A stretch of DNA of 64,000 bases from Hymenolepis diminuta. Its lineage: Eukaryota; Platyhelminthes; Cestoda; Cyclophyllidea; Hymenolepididae. Within the stretch, counting starts at the first letter, position 1, and each line of letters begins with the position of its first letter. Of the stretch, positions 48,868 through 62,871 are shown piece after piece. The DNA lies in assembly GCA_900708905.1 (NCBI GenBank), contig CAADRB010000011.1, positions 1,172,811 through 1,236,810 on the forward strand, read 5' to 3'. The notes below the pieces were generated by a model. The model made no database searches, had not been told where the DNA came from, and saw only the letters and a list, made by a program, of their open reading frames with translations. Both the position numbers and the translations under genes were made by a program.

Positions 48868-51800
48868 CTTTATAGAGATTGCAGAATTTCTAAAATGACA
48901 AAGATAGATACTTTTTATTTTCTAACAGGTTTCAAATTAAAAATAGCCTTTCTTTTGTACCTCTAACATTTGCCTTGTACCACATACTTGGTAAATGACT
49001 GTGTGAAAAATGCTGGAACTTCAAATCAGAACATTAAGGACTCTGCTTTTAGAAGACTAGTGTACAACCAAAAACTGTGAGAAACAATTGGACTGGTTTA
49101 ATGGTTCCCACAGTGACTATTGCATTTGCGTACTGAGTAGACTCCGGAAGGGAAAGTACATTCCCAACTGCTGATTCTCCATAGGCATAATAATCCTTCT
49201 GCCCAATTTAATTTGTAAAAACAGTAAAATTAAATAGAAAGAGAATTGCAAAGTAACTCATTTAAACAATATAAAAGACTTTTGTTCTCTGGTCAAAATT
49301 TTATTTAAACGAACATAAATGATTAAGTCCTTTTCTTTCACTTTCTTCTATTTTTCCCTAATGATACTATGATGAAATACGATTTAAACAGCAGCTTTTT
49401 TGACCTTCTAAATAACAATTACCAATGAAAGTGAAATGCAACTCAACAGTTTGATATTTTGATCCTAAAAACAATTATTTCAGCATAACGCAAGTCACGA
49501 TTGGCGTCACTTAGTACTGCGGTCTTTCCTCACCTCCCCATTCCACTTCCGACTTCCTCCCCCCTCATTCATCCCCAGTCGTCCAGTATATACGTGTGAT
49601 TCTAGTTTACTCTTGGTTTTCTCGGATGTCGTTTACTTGTTAGGCCTTAGGGATATCTTAAATTTTTTAAGGCGATGTCAAGTCCAATTTTGTGAATCTC
49701 CTAAATCACCATTATTAACAGAGTTAATTTATGACCAAGGAAATTCAGATTAAAGCCTCATCATATGTCCATCGAAATTGATATGCTAGGGTGAACAAAA
49801 GAATGCTCACGTGTAGTTTTGTTATGAAAAATAAATAAAACATTCTTGCAAGCAATACTGATAAGGATTTGAATGTGAAGAGAGCAGGTATATGATTTGA
49901 TGAATAATTAAATAGCTTATTTCAACGTGGGGTGTCATAGAGACGTACATATGATCGTAAACCTTCAGCAAAACCTAAACTGGGAGAATAATTGTGAGTT
50001 TCTTTAAGAAATATCTCTTGGAGACCCTTTATTTTTAAATCGATTAACATATTCATAGGCAATGGTTAGTTGTTTCATGGTTTGGAGTATTTAAAGAAGA
50101 AGAAACGCTGAGCTCTATTGTAAACCTCAATTTCAAGAAAGTTATTGCTAGGGAAATAGGAATATGTATTTTACAAATTGGCTTTTATTATTTCTTAAAG
50201 ACTGAAAACTGCTTATGATGAGGTAGGTTCAAAAGCTGCAACTATTATTTATCGCTCACTTAGTCTATTGATACAGAATGATAGAATCACAAATTGGGTT
50301 TTAAATATATATCACTGAAGTTATCTATTAACTTCTTTATTCATCTTCTCAAATACGATTCTTTCATGGGAACTTTGCATAAAGAATCTGGTGTGAATTC
50401 TTCTGTCATCAGTATTCCCCCTACAACTTTTATAGCCGTATTTCTCACCTCTGGGGTGTTTAACACTTTGACCTTTGCAGTAATAGTGCTTTACGCTGGC
50501 CTTTACCCAGCCTAATACCTGCTATATAACTTTCTTCACGAATCCCGAATAGGACAGGCTTAAGCCTAGATTACCGTAAGTGAATTTAATTAAGTAATTA
50601 GCCAAAAAGATAAGGTTACATGTTCCTTCTGATCTTTAGGCATAAAAATATTAATATAATATATTACGTGTAAATTATTTTTTTTCGCTAGGGTAAGAAT
50701 ACATGACTCCTAAGGTTATATGGAAATGTGGAAGCATTCAAAATGATGAAAATCTTTTAAGTTTTAGACATATATTATTATAAAGAGAAATCCAAGATGT
50801 TTTAGATCATTTTAATTTAGAAAAGTTAATTATATATATGCTGCATATATTTTTTTATTCATCAGACCGGAAAACATGCTTTTAGTATTACCCATGATAA
50901 TGCAAAAAATGCTATCTCTGATCGTTAATAAGCATCTGACCACGGAAAAATTGGGCTTGGTTTAATTCAATTGTGGATGAATTAGATAGTACTTGTTTCT
51001 TAATATTTCTTTGGATATTCTGATCGGTACTAGCTTAGATGTAAAATTGATTACTTTAGGCGTATTCCGGTCCAATAATAGGTATTCTTATGAATGATGT
51101 AAAATTATTTCTAGAAAAAAGAATTGGCCTTGAATTATAGAAGTAACCAATGTGAAGAATTCCTGACTTTGGTAATTACAGAAGCTTCATATTTAAGAAT
51201 TTCAAAACGTACGGCAAAGTATAGGCAACTGAATTGACTCCATTTAGAAAAATTCTCCAATTCTTGCTTGGTTTATACATATTTAGATATTGAGAGCCTT
51301 TAGGAAAAAAATATCCAAAAGATTTCGTAACTGATGAGGAAGGGGCATTTAAATTGAGAAAAGATTGAGATATGGAAAACGTCAGCAACTAATAGATCTT
51401 TCTGTTACGCAGCCATATCAAATATATTAATGCAATTGGGAGAAGCTCAAAGGCTTCATTCCTTGTTCACTGGATTATCGATCATTGAATTTTTGCACTC
51501 GCACATGGACATATAAGACCAACATTGAGGTTCATATCGCTAATGATAATAGCCTAACCTGGCGGCTAATCATTTAATACATATCAGATTCTATGTTACC
51601 AAGTTTATTTTCTTTATAAAATGCTCGTAGCTTAAGCTACAGGTCTCTCCTTTCTTCGTCCTGGGGTCAGAGTAGTTTCAGGTTTATAAAGTGACGAATG
51701 ATTGTAATAGGGCCTTCAAATGTATGATACCTAAAAAATATGCTCAGATGTCTATATTTCGTTATTCAGAGTGGAACAGTTTATTATCCTTAAGTGTAAA

Positions 51801-54751
51801 TGTTTTAACTGCTTCTGTAATAAACAGTAACACTGTAAATAAAGGTCCCTTAAAAGTTATTATTGCCGTAAATCAAGGGAAATCTTAGTATCTTTCATAA
51901 AACACGTCCAGTTTGTTTTCTAAAAGGCAAGTAGATGATTAATAACTGCGGTAAAGCTGTCATGCTTGATTAATAGATAAAAATAATTATGCAAAACATT
52001 CATCACAAACGAAGATGCAGATATTCAAACAAAATGCATCAAAATTATTCTAAAATAAATGAAAGATTACCAGGCATAGAAATAATGAGTAACCGTGGAA
52101 ACTGCAGTCAAAATAAGTATTTAACATATTTTAAATAAGAACAAGTAGAGTGAAATATCATGAAGTTCTATAAGATTATAAAAGATAGAAAGATGGACCA
52201 AAAAGGGTCACAGAATGCAGGAGTGGGAGGAAGCGACCAACTTGCCACAATGGTCACTGCTTTCTAAAACAGTATAGCATTTTGATTGAATATATTTGGA
52301 GGCCAGTTTTCTAATTGGTTCTAAATGCAAACGCGTTTTTACAATCGGTCTGCAGGCTGGAGAATGCTTCCGTATTAACTGACGAGGTTGCCAGCTTAAC
52401 CTACTCAGTGGCTTACAAAACGTTGACATAATTCATCGTCAGGAAAATCGCTGTAATGTATTATGAATGGATTATGTAATTTATTGCGTGTAATATAACA
52501 CAATTATATTGTATTTCAGTCCCTTATCTTCATACTTTGTTCACATATGCAAAATTTAATTCCATATAAGCTCTTATTTTCTAGAAATTTCATTCCTGTA
52601 TCACTATTAGAAAAATGCAAAAATTTTGTTCACCATTTTTCGACTTTGCGAAAATCAACTATTTAAAGCATTCCAGATAATGTTTAATGCAAAAAGAACT
52701 ATTAGAATGATACTTATGTTTATGTATTTGTATTTCATTTAATGTATTTCCTGCCGTTTCTAACAAAAGTTTAGACAGCTGACCATAAGAAATTACGTAA
52801 CTAACAATTAAATTAACTGATTTAATAAAAATTTGTAAATGTACTTCGTAGTAACAAATTTTGCCTTTTAAATATTACCTTGCCTTTAAATTTGATTTCG
52901 TATTAACATTTCCTAAATGAAATTTAGCTCTTTTAAAAGACAATAGGTAGGGTATAAGAATATCATATTAAGAAGGCCAGTACTGGTGAATGATCAAAGC
53001 TATCAAGGCTATTCCGCGCACTAAAACATTCTGGGAAGTGCGATAAGGCTGCCGATCACGAATCAAGCAAGCGCGGACGTGCTTATAGAGGCCAAACAGC
53101 GATCAGTATTCCTGCAGCTTAGCATTAGTGGTGCTCGAAATTACTAAGCCCTTTCAATTAATATTGACCTTCTTATGCCACTTGTGTCTACACTACTTTG
53201 GGCGTAGCCTCCCTTATTCTGAAGTAATTTCTGGACTTCTAAGACCATTACTAACATTTAGCCAAGGACTGTTTGCGTAGTTTTTTCTATAGAAGATAGT
53301 TAAGAAAATCTGTTGATTACGTATTGGAAGCTTCCAGGGTTTGAATGTATGATAAAGACTCATGCAGATTTTTTGAAACCAGTTATTCGAGTGTGAAGAT
53401 GGAGAGGTTTCATTTCGGAAGTGTCGGTTCAGGTCGATGTAAGACCATAAAGAACTATCATTCGGGACAGGTTCTGTAATGCCATCTTGGGCGGTTTAAG
53501 AAAATGCAGGCAAATGCTCATGACCAATTCAAATCAAATCTTGTGATCATATAGGAGCCCTTCTGATGCTTCTTTTATATAAAATTAATATTGTTCACCA
53601 TATGAATTTGAAATAGAGGGTGAATTCTTAATCATTGTATAGTCACAATAGGGAATTTAAATCATTATGATATCCATTTCATAAATACCTTTTTTCTGAA
53701 TGAATCACAAAGTAGATTTGATTTTATTTCATGCGACACAATCTTTATTCTCGATTCTTTTCCTAAAAAAGTCATCATAGGAAGTGTAGTTCACACTCTC
53801 AATCCTTTCATAGAGAAAAATTTTCGTGAAGCATGGTGTATAAGGTAAGAAACTAGAACACGGTGATATTTTTAATCCAATAACCCGTAATAACCCATCC
53901 ATCAACTTCACACATTTGAGTTTTGAAATCAATTCACCCAGTAATTCAATCGATCATTTTGTCGCTAATTATCAATTGTCTCTAATTGACCTCTATTTTC
54001 CTCCCTCTGATGTAGTTTATTTACGTTCATAGTAACGACCTGTGTAATACCGTCTGAACGATTGTCACATCTTTCGAGAGCTCGTTAGGGGATAAACGAT
54101 TTGTCCGCTTCGTTTTACTGATTTCATCAAATGACGCGGTTTGAAGTAATTCTCTATACAGTTGCTAGAATAAAAAACAGCTCTTAGAATTTTGAAACCT
54201 TTACAAATTTATGAAGTGCGTGCCTATAGAACGTTATTCACTAGTCACTATTTTAAATTCACATTTTGCTCAAGAAACAAGGGGTAAATCCTGGAATTTG
54301 AACATTGAAACATTAGAACATGACGGGGTGGAATATACCCAGAAAACAATATTCCGACCATTTTTATCCTACTGCTCGATCCCTTCCCCTTAACCTATAT
54401 AGAAAAACTATATTTTTCAACTTGCTTTGATACACATCAAGAAAAAAAGGGATTTTTTCCGTGTCTAATGTTGAGGGAAAAAGGCATATGTTAACTTCTG
54501 AATAACTGGAGTTCAAGAGAAAGTAATTGGACAAATAGCAAATAGGATTTACAAAGAATATTTTAGAGCGAGTTAAATTTTAAATAGTAGCAGTTGAATA
54601 TTACCATGGACACTATAAGTTTCTGAATTAATTTTTTACAAGTGAAATGTGAAATAGTTTCCAGCTAAAATGCGAAACCTTTAAATTTTCAGTAAGGTAC
54701 GTATTGTAAGAAAATGAGGAAAGTGTGATGGGCAAAAGTCACAGACCCAGC

Positions 54752-54825
54752 TGGCTCTTTGGTGAAATGGTAGAGTTTTGTGCATTTATATCAGGGATAT
54801 TCTGTTTATTGCCCGTGGTTTAGTA
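54752..54825 (+). other. Possible SINE head, tRNA-like segment
   Basis: TTTGGTGAAATGGTAGAGTT recalls an A box, and ATATCAGGGATATTCTG occupies the place where the SINE at 14045-14250 has ATATCAGAGGTCATTAG. No cloverleaf with paired acceptor stem could be drawn, so it is not called a tRNA gene. Confidence 0.2.
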
Positions 54826-56582
54826 TGGTGTATTTGTTTTTATGTAGTGTGTTGGCAGCAGTTTGGGCAAAAGGATTTTCTCGATATAGAATAACCGCTT
54901 GAAGTGTATTGTAATTTTAGGAACAATTATGAAGGTATTTGTAGAATTCCAGAATAACCAATTTGAGAAGTAACATCAGCATTCTGTGCGGAGGATGATT
55001 ACTGATAGACGTACAAGTTGAAGAGTCACAATATCTTAACATCTACATTTAATACTCGGGGATAGGGGAATTAGACATCAAAATGGCGTCTATGTTGAAG
55101 AGAAGTATACAAGTTATTTTTGTGAAAATTTGACATTTAAACTAATAACACTACATTCCTTATAGCAAATACAAAAGATCATATTAGTATTAAGGGAGAT
55201 GAAGAGATTAGTTTAACCAAGTGGATAAGTGATAATTTATGATTAAATTTTGCCCAAATTTGATTGGATATTCACACAGTACTTATTTAATTAAGGTTGT
55301 GTATCTTAATTTCTCAAACGGATGAAAAGAAAAGCTGCTTAAAAAGAGATTTTAGTCCTTAATTCCGAGCCATTTATATTATAATATCTGAATTTTTGTA
55401 ACTGAATTATACCTAATTACCGGAATATTGGTTTTACCTCCTACGTCCTCTATTATTATTATTTTATTTTTGTTTCCATTATTGCTGAATCATTGAAAGG
55501 AATTTTTTCCATACTTAGTGGATAAAAATTTGATCCTAAAAAGATCTGGCAGTAGTCACGTACAGCAGATGGATTTTTCCCCCAATTTTCTTCCTCCAAA
55601 AAGAAAACATTTGTCGCCTATATTTTTCTTTCCAATTATCTAGATACTCTAGGTTTTCGTCCCAAATTACATTAATGGTGACACATTATCCGAAGATAAC
55701 TCATTATTAGAGTTCATCTTGAGTGATTTCTAGTGAGTTCTGTTATGCTAAAATTATTTTATCATTCTGCCTGAAAATTGGACTCGGGAATACCGGAAAA
55801 TTAAACAAAGACCTATACTCGAGAAGTAAAAAGTGCGCAACCTGAGTCTAAAGACTTAATTCCGTAAGGCTCTTTTGATATCCTTGTTGAAGTTTCTAAT
55901 TCTGCTGATTCTTATTCCCTTAACTCACGCACCACTGTTTTATTGTTTCCTTTGACCGATTGCATCACCACGGTGAAAAAGTATATTTCTTACTGTGGAT
56001 AATAATTAAAGCAGCGACTTTTATTTATAGATTTCCCCCAGTAAGAAACTATCGGTTTTCATTTTATGCTTCAACTACATCATTGGAACCCGGATATTCA
56101 TTAAAGTTAGTAGTAAAGTAAGTACCAAACGTATTTATCAATTAAATTTGGGAATTTGTTTATCTTCTGACGTTTGCCCACAAATAAAAAATGGTAACAT
56201 TTCCGCCTTTTAAATGCAATATAAATATATAGAAATACAGGAGAATTTCGAGTCTTAGATGAAGAGCATGAAATCGCTTTTTGAACATTAGGCATATTAG
56301 GTATTGCAATTCTTCAAAAGTGTCTCTAAAACATGATCGACAGTAGTTTAAATAATTAAATAATACCTCATTTTGAGTTGTTTTAGCAAAACACGACGCG
56401 ATGCAATTACATTAATGTCAAATTTTTGCTAAATTAGCTACTTAGAAACTATGGAGAAACGTTACCCAATCTTCAAAGTTTGTATAGTTCCAGATAAAGT
56501 ACAAATGGTTTATGATGTATATGATTATGAAAATACAATAAAACCCTAATCCCTAAAAAGTGGCATCAAGTATGATTGTACT

Positions 56583-56614
56583 AAATTTATATTTAAATTT
56601 ATAAATATAAATTT
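56583..56614. repeat. AT-only inverted repeat
   Basis: AAATTTATATTTA and TAAATATAAATTT form complementary 13 bp arms around a 6 bp centre. In such AT-rich DNA this may be chance. Confidence 0.5.
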
Positions 56615-59182
56615 ATGAAACACTGTGTTCGCCTTGAGTGAACCCTAGAAGGCTCTGCTGTTTATCTGTCTTCGCTAGTCCTATCTACCTCTTTATCAAT
56701 ATTTAAACCGAGCATGAAAACTTCTTTCTTCAAATTTGATTTCAGCATTAATCGCCTTATTTTTAATTCCCAGTAATTTGATTAATTAAAGAAAACCTTT
56801 GGAAAAGGTAAAATAGCCATTGTTTTAAATGGTTATTCATAGAAATACATTTTTAAATTTGCTGTTGGATGTACCACGACTTGTTTTGGTTGATAGATTA
56901 AGCCCAGGTGGACTTTATGGCTCCGTTGTTAGGCGTAGGCTTAACGGAACTCTTAATTGCACAAATTCAGAAAAACTCAATTTATCTCAAATCAGACGAC
57001 TTTGTCTTGAACTAATCTCCGTCAAGTCCACGTAGATGCCTTTCTAAATACTACTTAAATCTGACGTAATTTAGGGACATACAAACTGTATTAATGAACA
57101 GTATTTAACTACTTTTAATCTTCAAAGAAGGAAATCTGCCCTGCTTTTGCCGTAATTATCTAGTTTTTTTCTACATTTTATCGATCTCGTACAGAGAAAA
57201 TTAAACCAGACAAGTTAATATCCAGTTATTGCGAGTCGTTGCCTTAAGAAAGAAAACTTTCCTGAAAGTCTACTGAGAGGTTCCGCGGCCGAATTTTGGC
57301 TACTACAATAGCATGCGTAGGGTAGAGAAAAATGCTGTATAAATGAAAGCGCATTGAGGTAAGGCATGAATAATCGATTGCAAAGTAAATACCTCAAGCC
57401 CATATATACATACACTTTACATGTAACAAAACAGTCCTTATAATGTCTGTGGATATAACACTATAAAGCCCATATAGAAAGGTAAACAAAAAACAAATTT
57501 ATGGTAGTTTAAGTGTACATATTACGGTTCTGAAAAGTCTTATTCGAAGAAGGACAAATGCATGTTTTCAGTTCAAAGTGTAGGTTAACCAATGTAGACT
57601 TTTTGCGAAAATAGGACTTTTCAAGTCGAAGTTCTAACTGTGATATTTTATATAACTGAAAGTTCAGAAACTGAAGGGAGTGAAGAAGAATATCTTAGAA
57701 TAATAAAATTTTAGGACTGATCTTTTTCTTTGTATTAACAGCAACTAATTTGAATTTGAAAAACGTAAACGGACGCGGGCTGAATATGAACCTAACTAGA
57801 TAAGTAACGAGCACGACCTGTTACTGATTTGCATGAAATATTAAGTATTAGGTGTCATATCAGAAATGGGAAGATTCTATGTATGATAAGCTGTTGAATA
57901 TTCCAAATATAGAGCGATCAAGATTGAAATAGAGAATATAAATCAAAAAGTCTCACTTCATCTGAGTTCTGAATTAATCAGATTGCCTCCTTTCCACCTA
58001 ATAAGCATAGTTCGTTGCATCATTGTAATCGTTTAAAAGTTGAAACTTCAACCTCTGATATCTACATCTGAAAGGCTGATTATCTCATCTCGATAATCTA
58101 ACTCTTATTAGAGTCACACAGTTGATACTAATTAACCCAGTTTGTCTACTAATAAGTTCTGGAAACTGCAGATCAGAGATCCGATGTTGGAGTAGGAACC
58201 TGGGAAGGTTTAACTTTGATTAATCGAACATTGCCTATTTAATAAAACGTAATAAACCGAAGAGTCCTAAATCATGATGCGCAACACTTTTGGCCCTTAT
58301 TCTTATTCACCATCACTGGTTGGTACACCTATTGTTCTTATTTAGACTATTCTCTGTTTCTCCAGCTTAGACACCTCAACGTAATTAAAAATTCTAATAT
58401 TCTGCTGTGTCGAGTAGTATCAGTATTAACTAATACTCGAGCACTGATGAACTCTGTTAGTTTACACCTATTCTTACTCTGTAAGGAAAAATTCGACAAT
58501 ACGGTCGTTCTTCTAATGTTTTCCTCTGCCAGATGTATACTTTCGTACAGTTATCCCAAATTCAAAACTGCCCAACGATTGAAGAGAAAGTATTTCTATT
58601 TATATAACCTCCAAAACTTAATATTACTTTTCGAAGCTGGAAAAGAATATCAACGTACAAGAATGATGTTTACCAAGTCTCATACACCCCTCTTGATTAT
58701 ATGGGAATGTAAAAGTTATGCAACCTTTTATTAATCGTATTGTTGATACACCCTTTAAATAAACTGAACTTATTGTTACAAAATGTAAAAAATGTCTCAA
58801 GGTATTTTCTTATTTAACACAAAACACTTCTGTATCTCTCGAATTAGCGACTCACGACGACTAGATGATGCAAAGCTATAGCAAAGCGCCAATATACTCG
58901 CTTTTTGCTGATTTATATCAATTCGCTCTGTCTCATAATTTTATGTTGATTCTAACAGATTTTGCTTTTCTTCTGCACGATATTCTGTATTTAAAAATGT
59001 CTCGCCTCGTAAAAATTAATAACTTACTACTAAATTAAGAGAAAATATATTTTCAGTTATATCCGTATTGGAATTTAGCAACACACATAGTACACAAATT
59101 ATTTAAGCAATATATTTGAGAAAACATTATAAGCATTACACAAAGATTAATCGTTATTCACTTTTTAATGAACTTCTTTCAG

Positions 59183-59293
59183 TCCGTACCACCTTCAGCT
59201 CTTAAAATGGCGGTACAAGTTTGGACTAAACGGAGTAGATGTAACTGTCCAAATTCTGGGTTGGTATCCAGCTGGCTTTGTTTTGATAAGAAG
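59183..59293 (+). other. Candidate orphan exon
   Basis: An acceptor (CTTCTTTCAG) and a donor (AAGAAG|GTATGG) bound a 111 bp frame open in phase 0. It contains SRCNCPNSGLVSSWLCFDKK-like residues (TKRSRCNCPNSG). Composition is less AT-rich than the surroundings. No family is recognised and no partner exon found. Confidence 0.2.
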
Positions 59294-60838
59294 GTATGGC
59301 AATTACTAGCACACTTTAAAATAGCCGTTATTGATTTGCTAGTCCAGATATTGTTTTGTGGGCCATTTTCGGCCTGTTATTTATAGAATTATTACTACTA
59401 TTATCGTAATTTTTTCTCTAAATACATCCGAATTTCAATTGCATATGGATCTAAAAACTACATTAAACTTTAATTGTTAAACTTTATATAACGATATGAG
59501 CATATCCATGGTCTAATATAATATTAAGGCTAGTTTGAAGATAAAATTCAATTTAACACTATTAAATATCTCAAGCCAGGACGATCGTAAGGACAAAATG
59601 ACGGCACCGTCAGCTACTCGTGATTGAAAGAATTAACAATTTCAGGATCCAAATATTGAAATTTCGCTCGCATTGTGCCGATGCTCGCAGTATTGACAAA
59701 AATATCAGGGTATTTCGAGTACAGCCAATCTAGCATGACTTATATTATGATCAAATCTTCGCTTATTATAACTTGCCGCTCTGGAACAGACGCAAATTTC
59801 GGAAGTCAAATTTCCGAATGTATATGCTTATTAACCCTTAAACGGAGTAAAACGGGCTTGAAAATTGCAAAATTTCTAAAACGTTCAAGAATTTAGACCT
59901 TTGTTTTAATGAAGTTGGAGTGCGGTACAACTGTTTTCTAAATAACTTTACGGACTAAGTTCCACCGAAGCACCATAACCTAGAAAATGTATTAATCTCA
60001 ACTCGGGATAAAAAAATATTTGGATCTCCGTCATCTCCCCTAAAAAATGGAAAATTCAAGATTCATTTTTCAATTCACCGAATCTATATACATGGTTTAA
60101 CTCTAGCGAGCTGAGCTCTGTTAAAATCATATAAATTCTCATCTTCCAGCTAGCATTTTGGCCATTAGAAGATACGCCCTAAGAGGTTGATCAATCATCT
60201 ACATTAATCTTCTGGTCAGTTAGCTCAGATAAAGATAATAAAAATTCAATTGAAAAACCTAAAGCAAAATGAGAGTGCTTACGGATTAAAATATTTTGAA
60301 ATGAAGACATATAGCGTAAATTCGATTATAAAATTTTATTTCTCTGTTAATGCTTGACTTTAATTTCTGCATCTACTAAATACTTTTCCCTAACAAACGC
60401 TCGACTGTTTTGAAGTATCCCATGTTCAGATGCCTTCATAGATGAAAAAAATCAAGGTCCCACCCTTTGCCTGGGTAAGAGGTAGAAATAGGCAATGGCA
60501 ACTTGACTTCACAGCAAACCAACCTGTTCTTATTTAAGAAAGAGTGAGATTCATTAATTGACTTAAGTGCAAAACTCAACATTCTGTCATATAGTAAACG
60601 GATATCAGAAAAAATTAGCGCTTAAACTATGCCTAAGTTAGAACCATTAAAGTGCTCAATATAATACCGAATTGGCAGACACGTAGATTATATCACCTTC
60701 CTCGTAAACTTAGGCAAAAATCGCTAAAATACTAGGTGATTTAAAATAGTTATTTCTAATACTGGTGAATATATAAGGCGATTCTGATTAAATGAGATAA
60801 AGTGTCATTTTGTGCAAATAAACAAATAAATGCAGTTC

Positions 60839-62244
60839 TTAGTTCCGACAGGCCGAAATGAGAAGTTTATTTTTTCTTCTCAGGGCTCGATCAAACGTTT
60901 GTTCAGCCAAACTGAGACTGGAGCTGAGAGAAGCCGGAGAAATAGGTGAGTAGTGATCAAAATGTACCGCTGATGTATGAGGTGGAGCTCTTATCTCCCC
61001 TGGTCTAATTTTAGATATTAAGAAATTTCCACCACAATCACAGTTATGTTGTGAAGGTGAACACGCGTAATCGTTCCCATCTTCATATGGCAATACCTTT
61101 ATTCTTGGTTCATCATCCTTAGGCGGTCTATTAAGATACTTTTGAGGTTCATATCGAGCAGCTGACGAAGAAGTTGGATACCTAAAAGATCGATAAAGTG
61201 ACTGATGAGGAGCTCGAAAACCGCCAGCTGATAGAGTTTTATCGATTGGTAATCTAGGCTTAGGTTCCTTATACTCCTTTAAACGTCTAGACATTTCAGC
61301 CGAAGTGATTCCTACAATTTCTGGCTGGCTTGAGCTAGGTGGATCCCATAAATTAACATTGGCAGAATCGAGTTGGTTGAAATGTTGGCGAGAAAAGTGA
61401 CAACCTTCAGAATGAAGCTGGTTTAGCCTAGCTTCGTCATTATGAATTATAGCGACATCCGTAAAATTGGAAAGATCACGATAATTAGCCTGATATTCGG
61501 ATTGAAGTCTTCGTTTACGAGGTTCAGGCTCTGAATTTAGAGCAGCATTTTTAGATTTCACTTCAAATTCAAGCCTCCTACTCAAGCGTTCATCGGATTT
61601 GAATTTTGTCTTCTTATCTTCCAACTTTGAAGATAGCGGTTTGTTCTTTTGTTCTTCGGTTCTAGTCTTTGACGATTGGGGTCGTTCCCTTTTATAAGCA
61701 TCTTCAAGAGGTGGACTAAATGATCTCTGATATTCTGTTCGTTTCGCTGGTTTTAGTTTTGGAGAATCGGATGGAATGTCCATTTTTAACTCTGGCCACC
61801 GTTCAACTGGTTTCTTTTGTTCTTTAGAAAGGGACCGTGACTTTGAATGATGCTTTTTAGAATGATTTTTGGTGGATTGGGAAGCCTCTGTAGCGCTGTC
61901 AGATTTGGGTCTTTGTAGAATTTTCTTTTCTTCAACTTTGGGGGAGGGGTTACGGCTTTCACGCGGTGCAGATTTAGCCCGTCGGTAGAGAATGTTTGGA
62001 TATGCTAGTTCGGAATGTTTACGACCATGAATAATAAAGAAAGGATCCTGAGCGATTCCTTCCATCTGGTTTTCAGGACCCCATAAGCTATAAGAGTCGC
62101 TCTGTTCATGCTCAAAATAGCGCTTGTGTTGAAAGTGAGGCTCTGGTGTTTGCCGTGCATTAGCACGTTCCATTGGAGCAGCATTCAGCCAAGTTTTCTC
62201 CCAATTATAGGCATTACCGTACTCAGTCATTTCATGCTCAATGT
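60839..62244 (-). CDS. MDM1: MDM1 homologue (microtubule/centriole protein), large 3' exon
   Basis: One minus-strand exon encodes 463 residues from the ATG at 62230. MDM1 binds microtubules at centrioles and limits centriole duplication in vertebrates. The family's (S/T)EYxxxF/Y repeats are seen as TEYGNAYNW (2-10), TEYQRSFSPP (165-174) and SEYQANYRDL (244-253). The segment GCHFSRQHFNQLDSANVNLW (276-295) matches the vertebrate MDM1 HFSRDHLNQ...NCCWD region, and SLSSSLSLAEQTFDRALRRK near the end matches its C-terminal helix. The middle (90-240) is Lys/Ser/Glu-rich and disordered. At 62245 a pyrimidine-rich AG acceptor (TTTTTCAG) precedes the ATG by 14 bp. The exon may therefore continue an upstream coding exon or be the site of cis- or trans-splicing of a leader. 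The protein is shorter than vertebrate MDM1 (about 700). Confidence 0.85.
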
Positions 62245-62871
62245 CTGAAAAATATGAAGAGTAATACTAATTAAAACCGCAAAACATCCTTCTTTGATAA
62301 AATTAAATTTGTTATAGAAATTATGATATAGTGTATAAAACATAAGAATGAATACAAGAAAATAAAACCCCAATAATTAAATGTATAGATATACAGAAGT
62401 ATTAGATTTTTAAAATAAACTGAAAAATAAAATATTTTCAAAATGTTTCATAATGGCTGTGGAAATATAGAGCACCAATAAAATAACACTCCTCAGTTCA
62501 ATAAAATTTCCTTAAGGTCATTAAACTTTTTAAAATAGGAGTTGATAAAATGAATTTAAAAGTAAATCATCCACTTGAATAATTGAATTTATTAGTGTTT
62601 CTATCTTGTTTTTTTTGTTTTTTGCTGTATATTTTAGGGTATGAGGTCATTTTTGCTTTGCAGATAACAGTAAAGATATCCATTACATTTTCAAATAACC
62701 TTACAAATCATGATAAATACCCTACAAATTATAGAGAAAATAGCATATTATTAATATATTCCTGTTTTAGAAATTTATCAATTTAGGCGTTTGAGGGCTG
62801 GGGGTACCATTAAATTCGTGTGCACATGTTCAGAGCATTAATGCCCGTATAATTTGAATCCGATTTGAATA
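62245..62871. promoter_or_regulatory. Shared 5' region between head-to-head MDM1 and MTA genes
   Basis: About 630 bp separate the first recognised MDM1 exon (minus) from the MTA start codon (plus). No clear TATA box or CCAAT pair was singled out in this AT-rich stretch, and a small upstream MDM1 exon may still be hidden here. A bidirectional promoter is inferred from gene arrangement only. Confidence 0.35.

Larger units (their letters stand above)
48870..60838. other. 12 kb without a recognisable gene
   Basis: AT-rich DNA with only short open frames. Slightly GC-richer unassigned pieces lie at 49490-49630 (C/T-rich), 52190-52440 and 53000-53560. A candidate exon lies at 59183-59293, a palindrome at 56583-56614 and a tRNA-like segment near 54755-54820. 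A motif like GLKIAKFLKRSR (59858-59893) recalls the mariner helix-turn-helix but stands alone. Long introns of an unseen gene, regulatory DNA or old repeats would all fit. Confidence 0.4.

Noticed and set aside
59675..59896. Possible mariner helix-turn-helix (KTGLKIAKFLKRSR)
   Set aside because: Only a dozen residues resemble the family and nothing of the catalytic domain follows.
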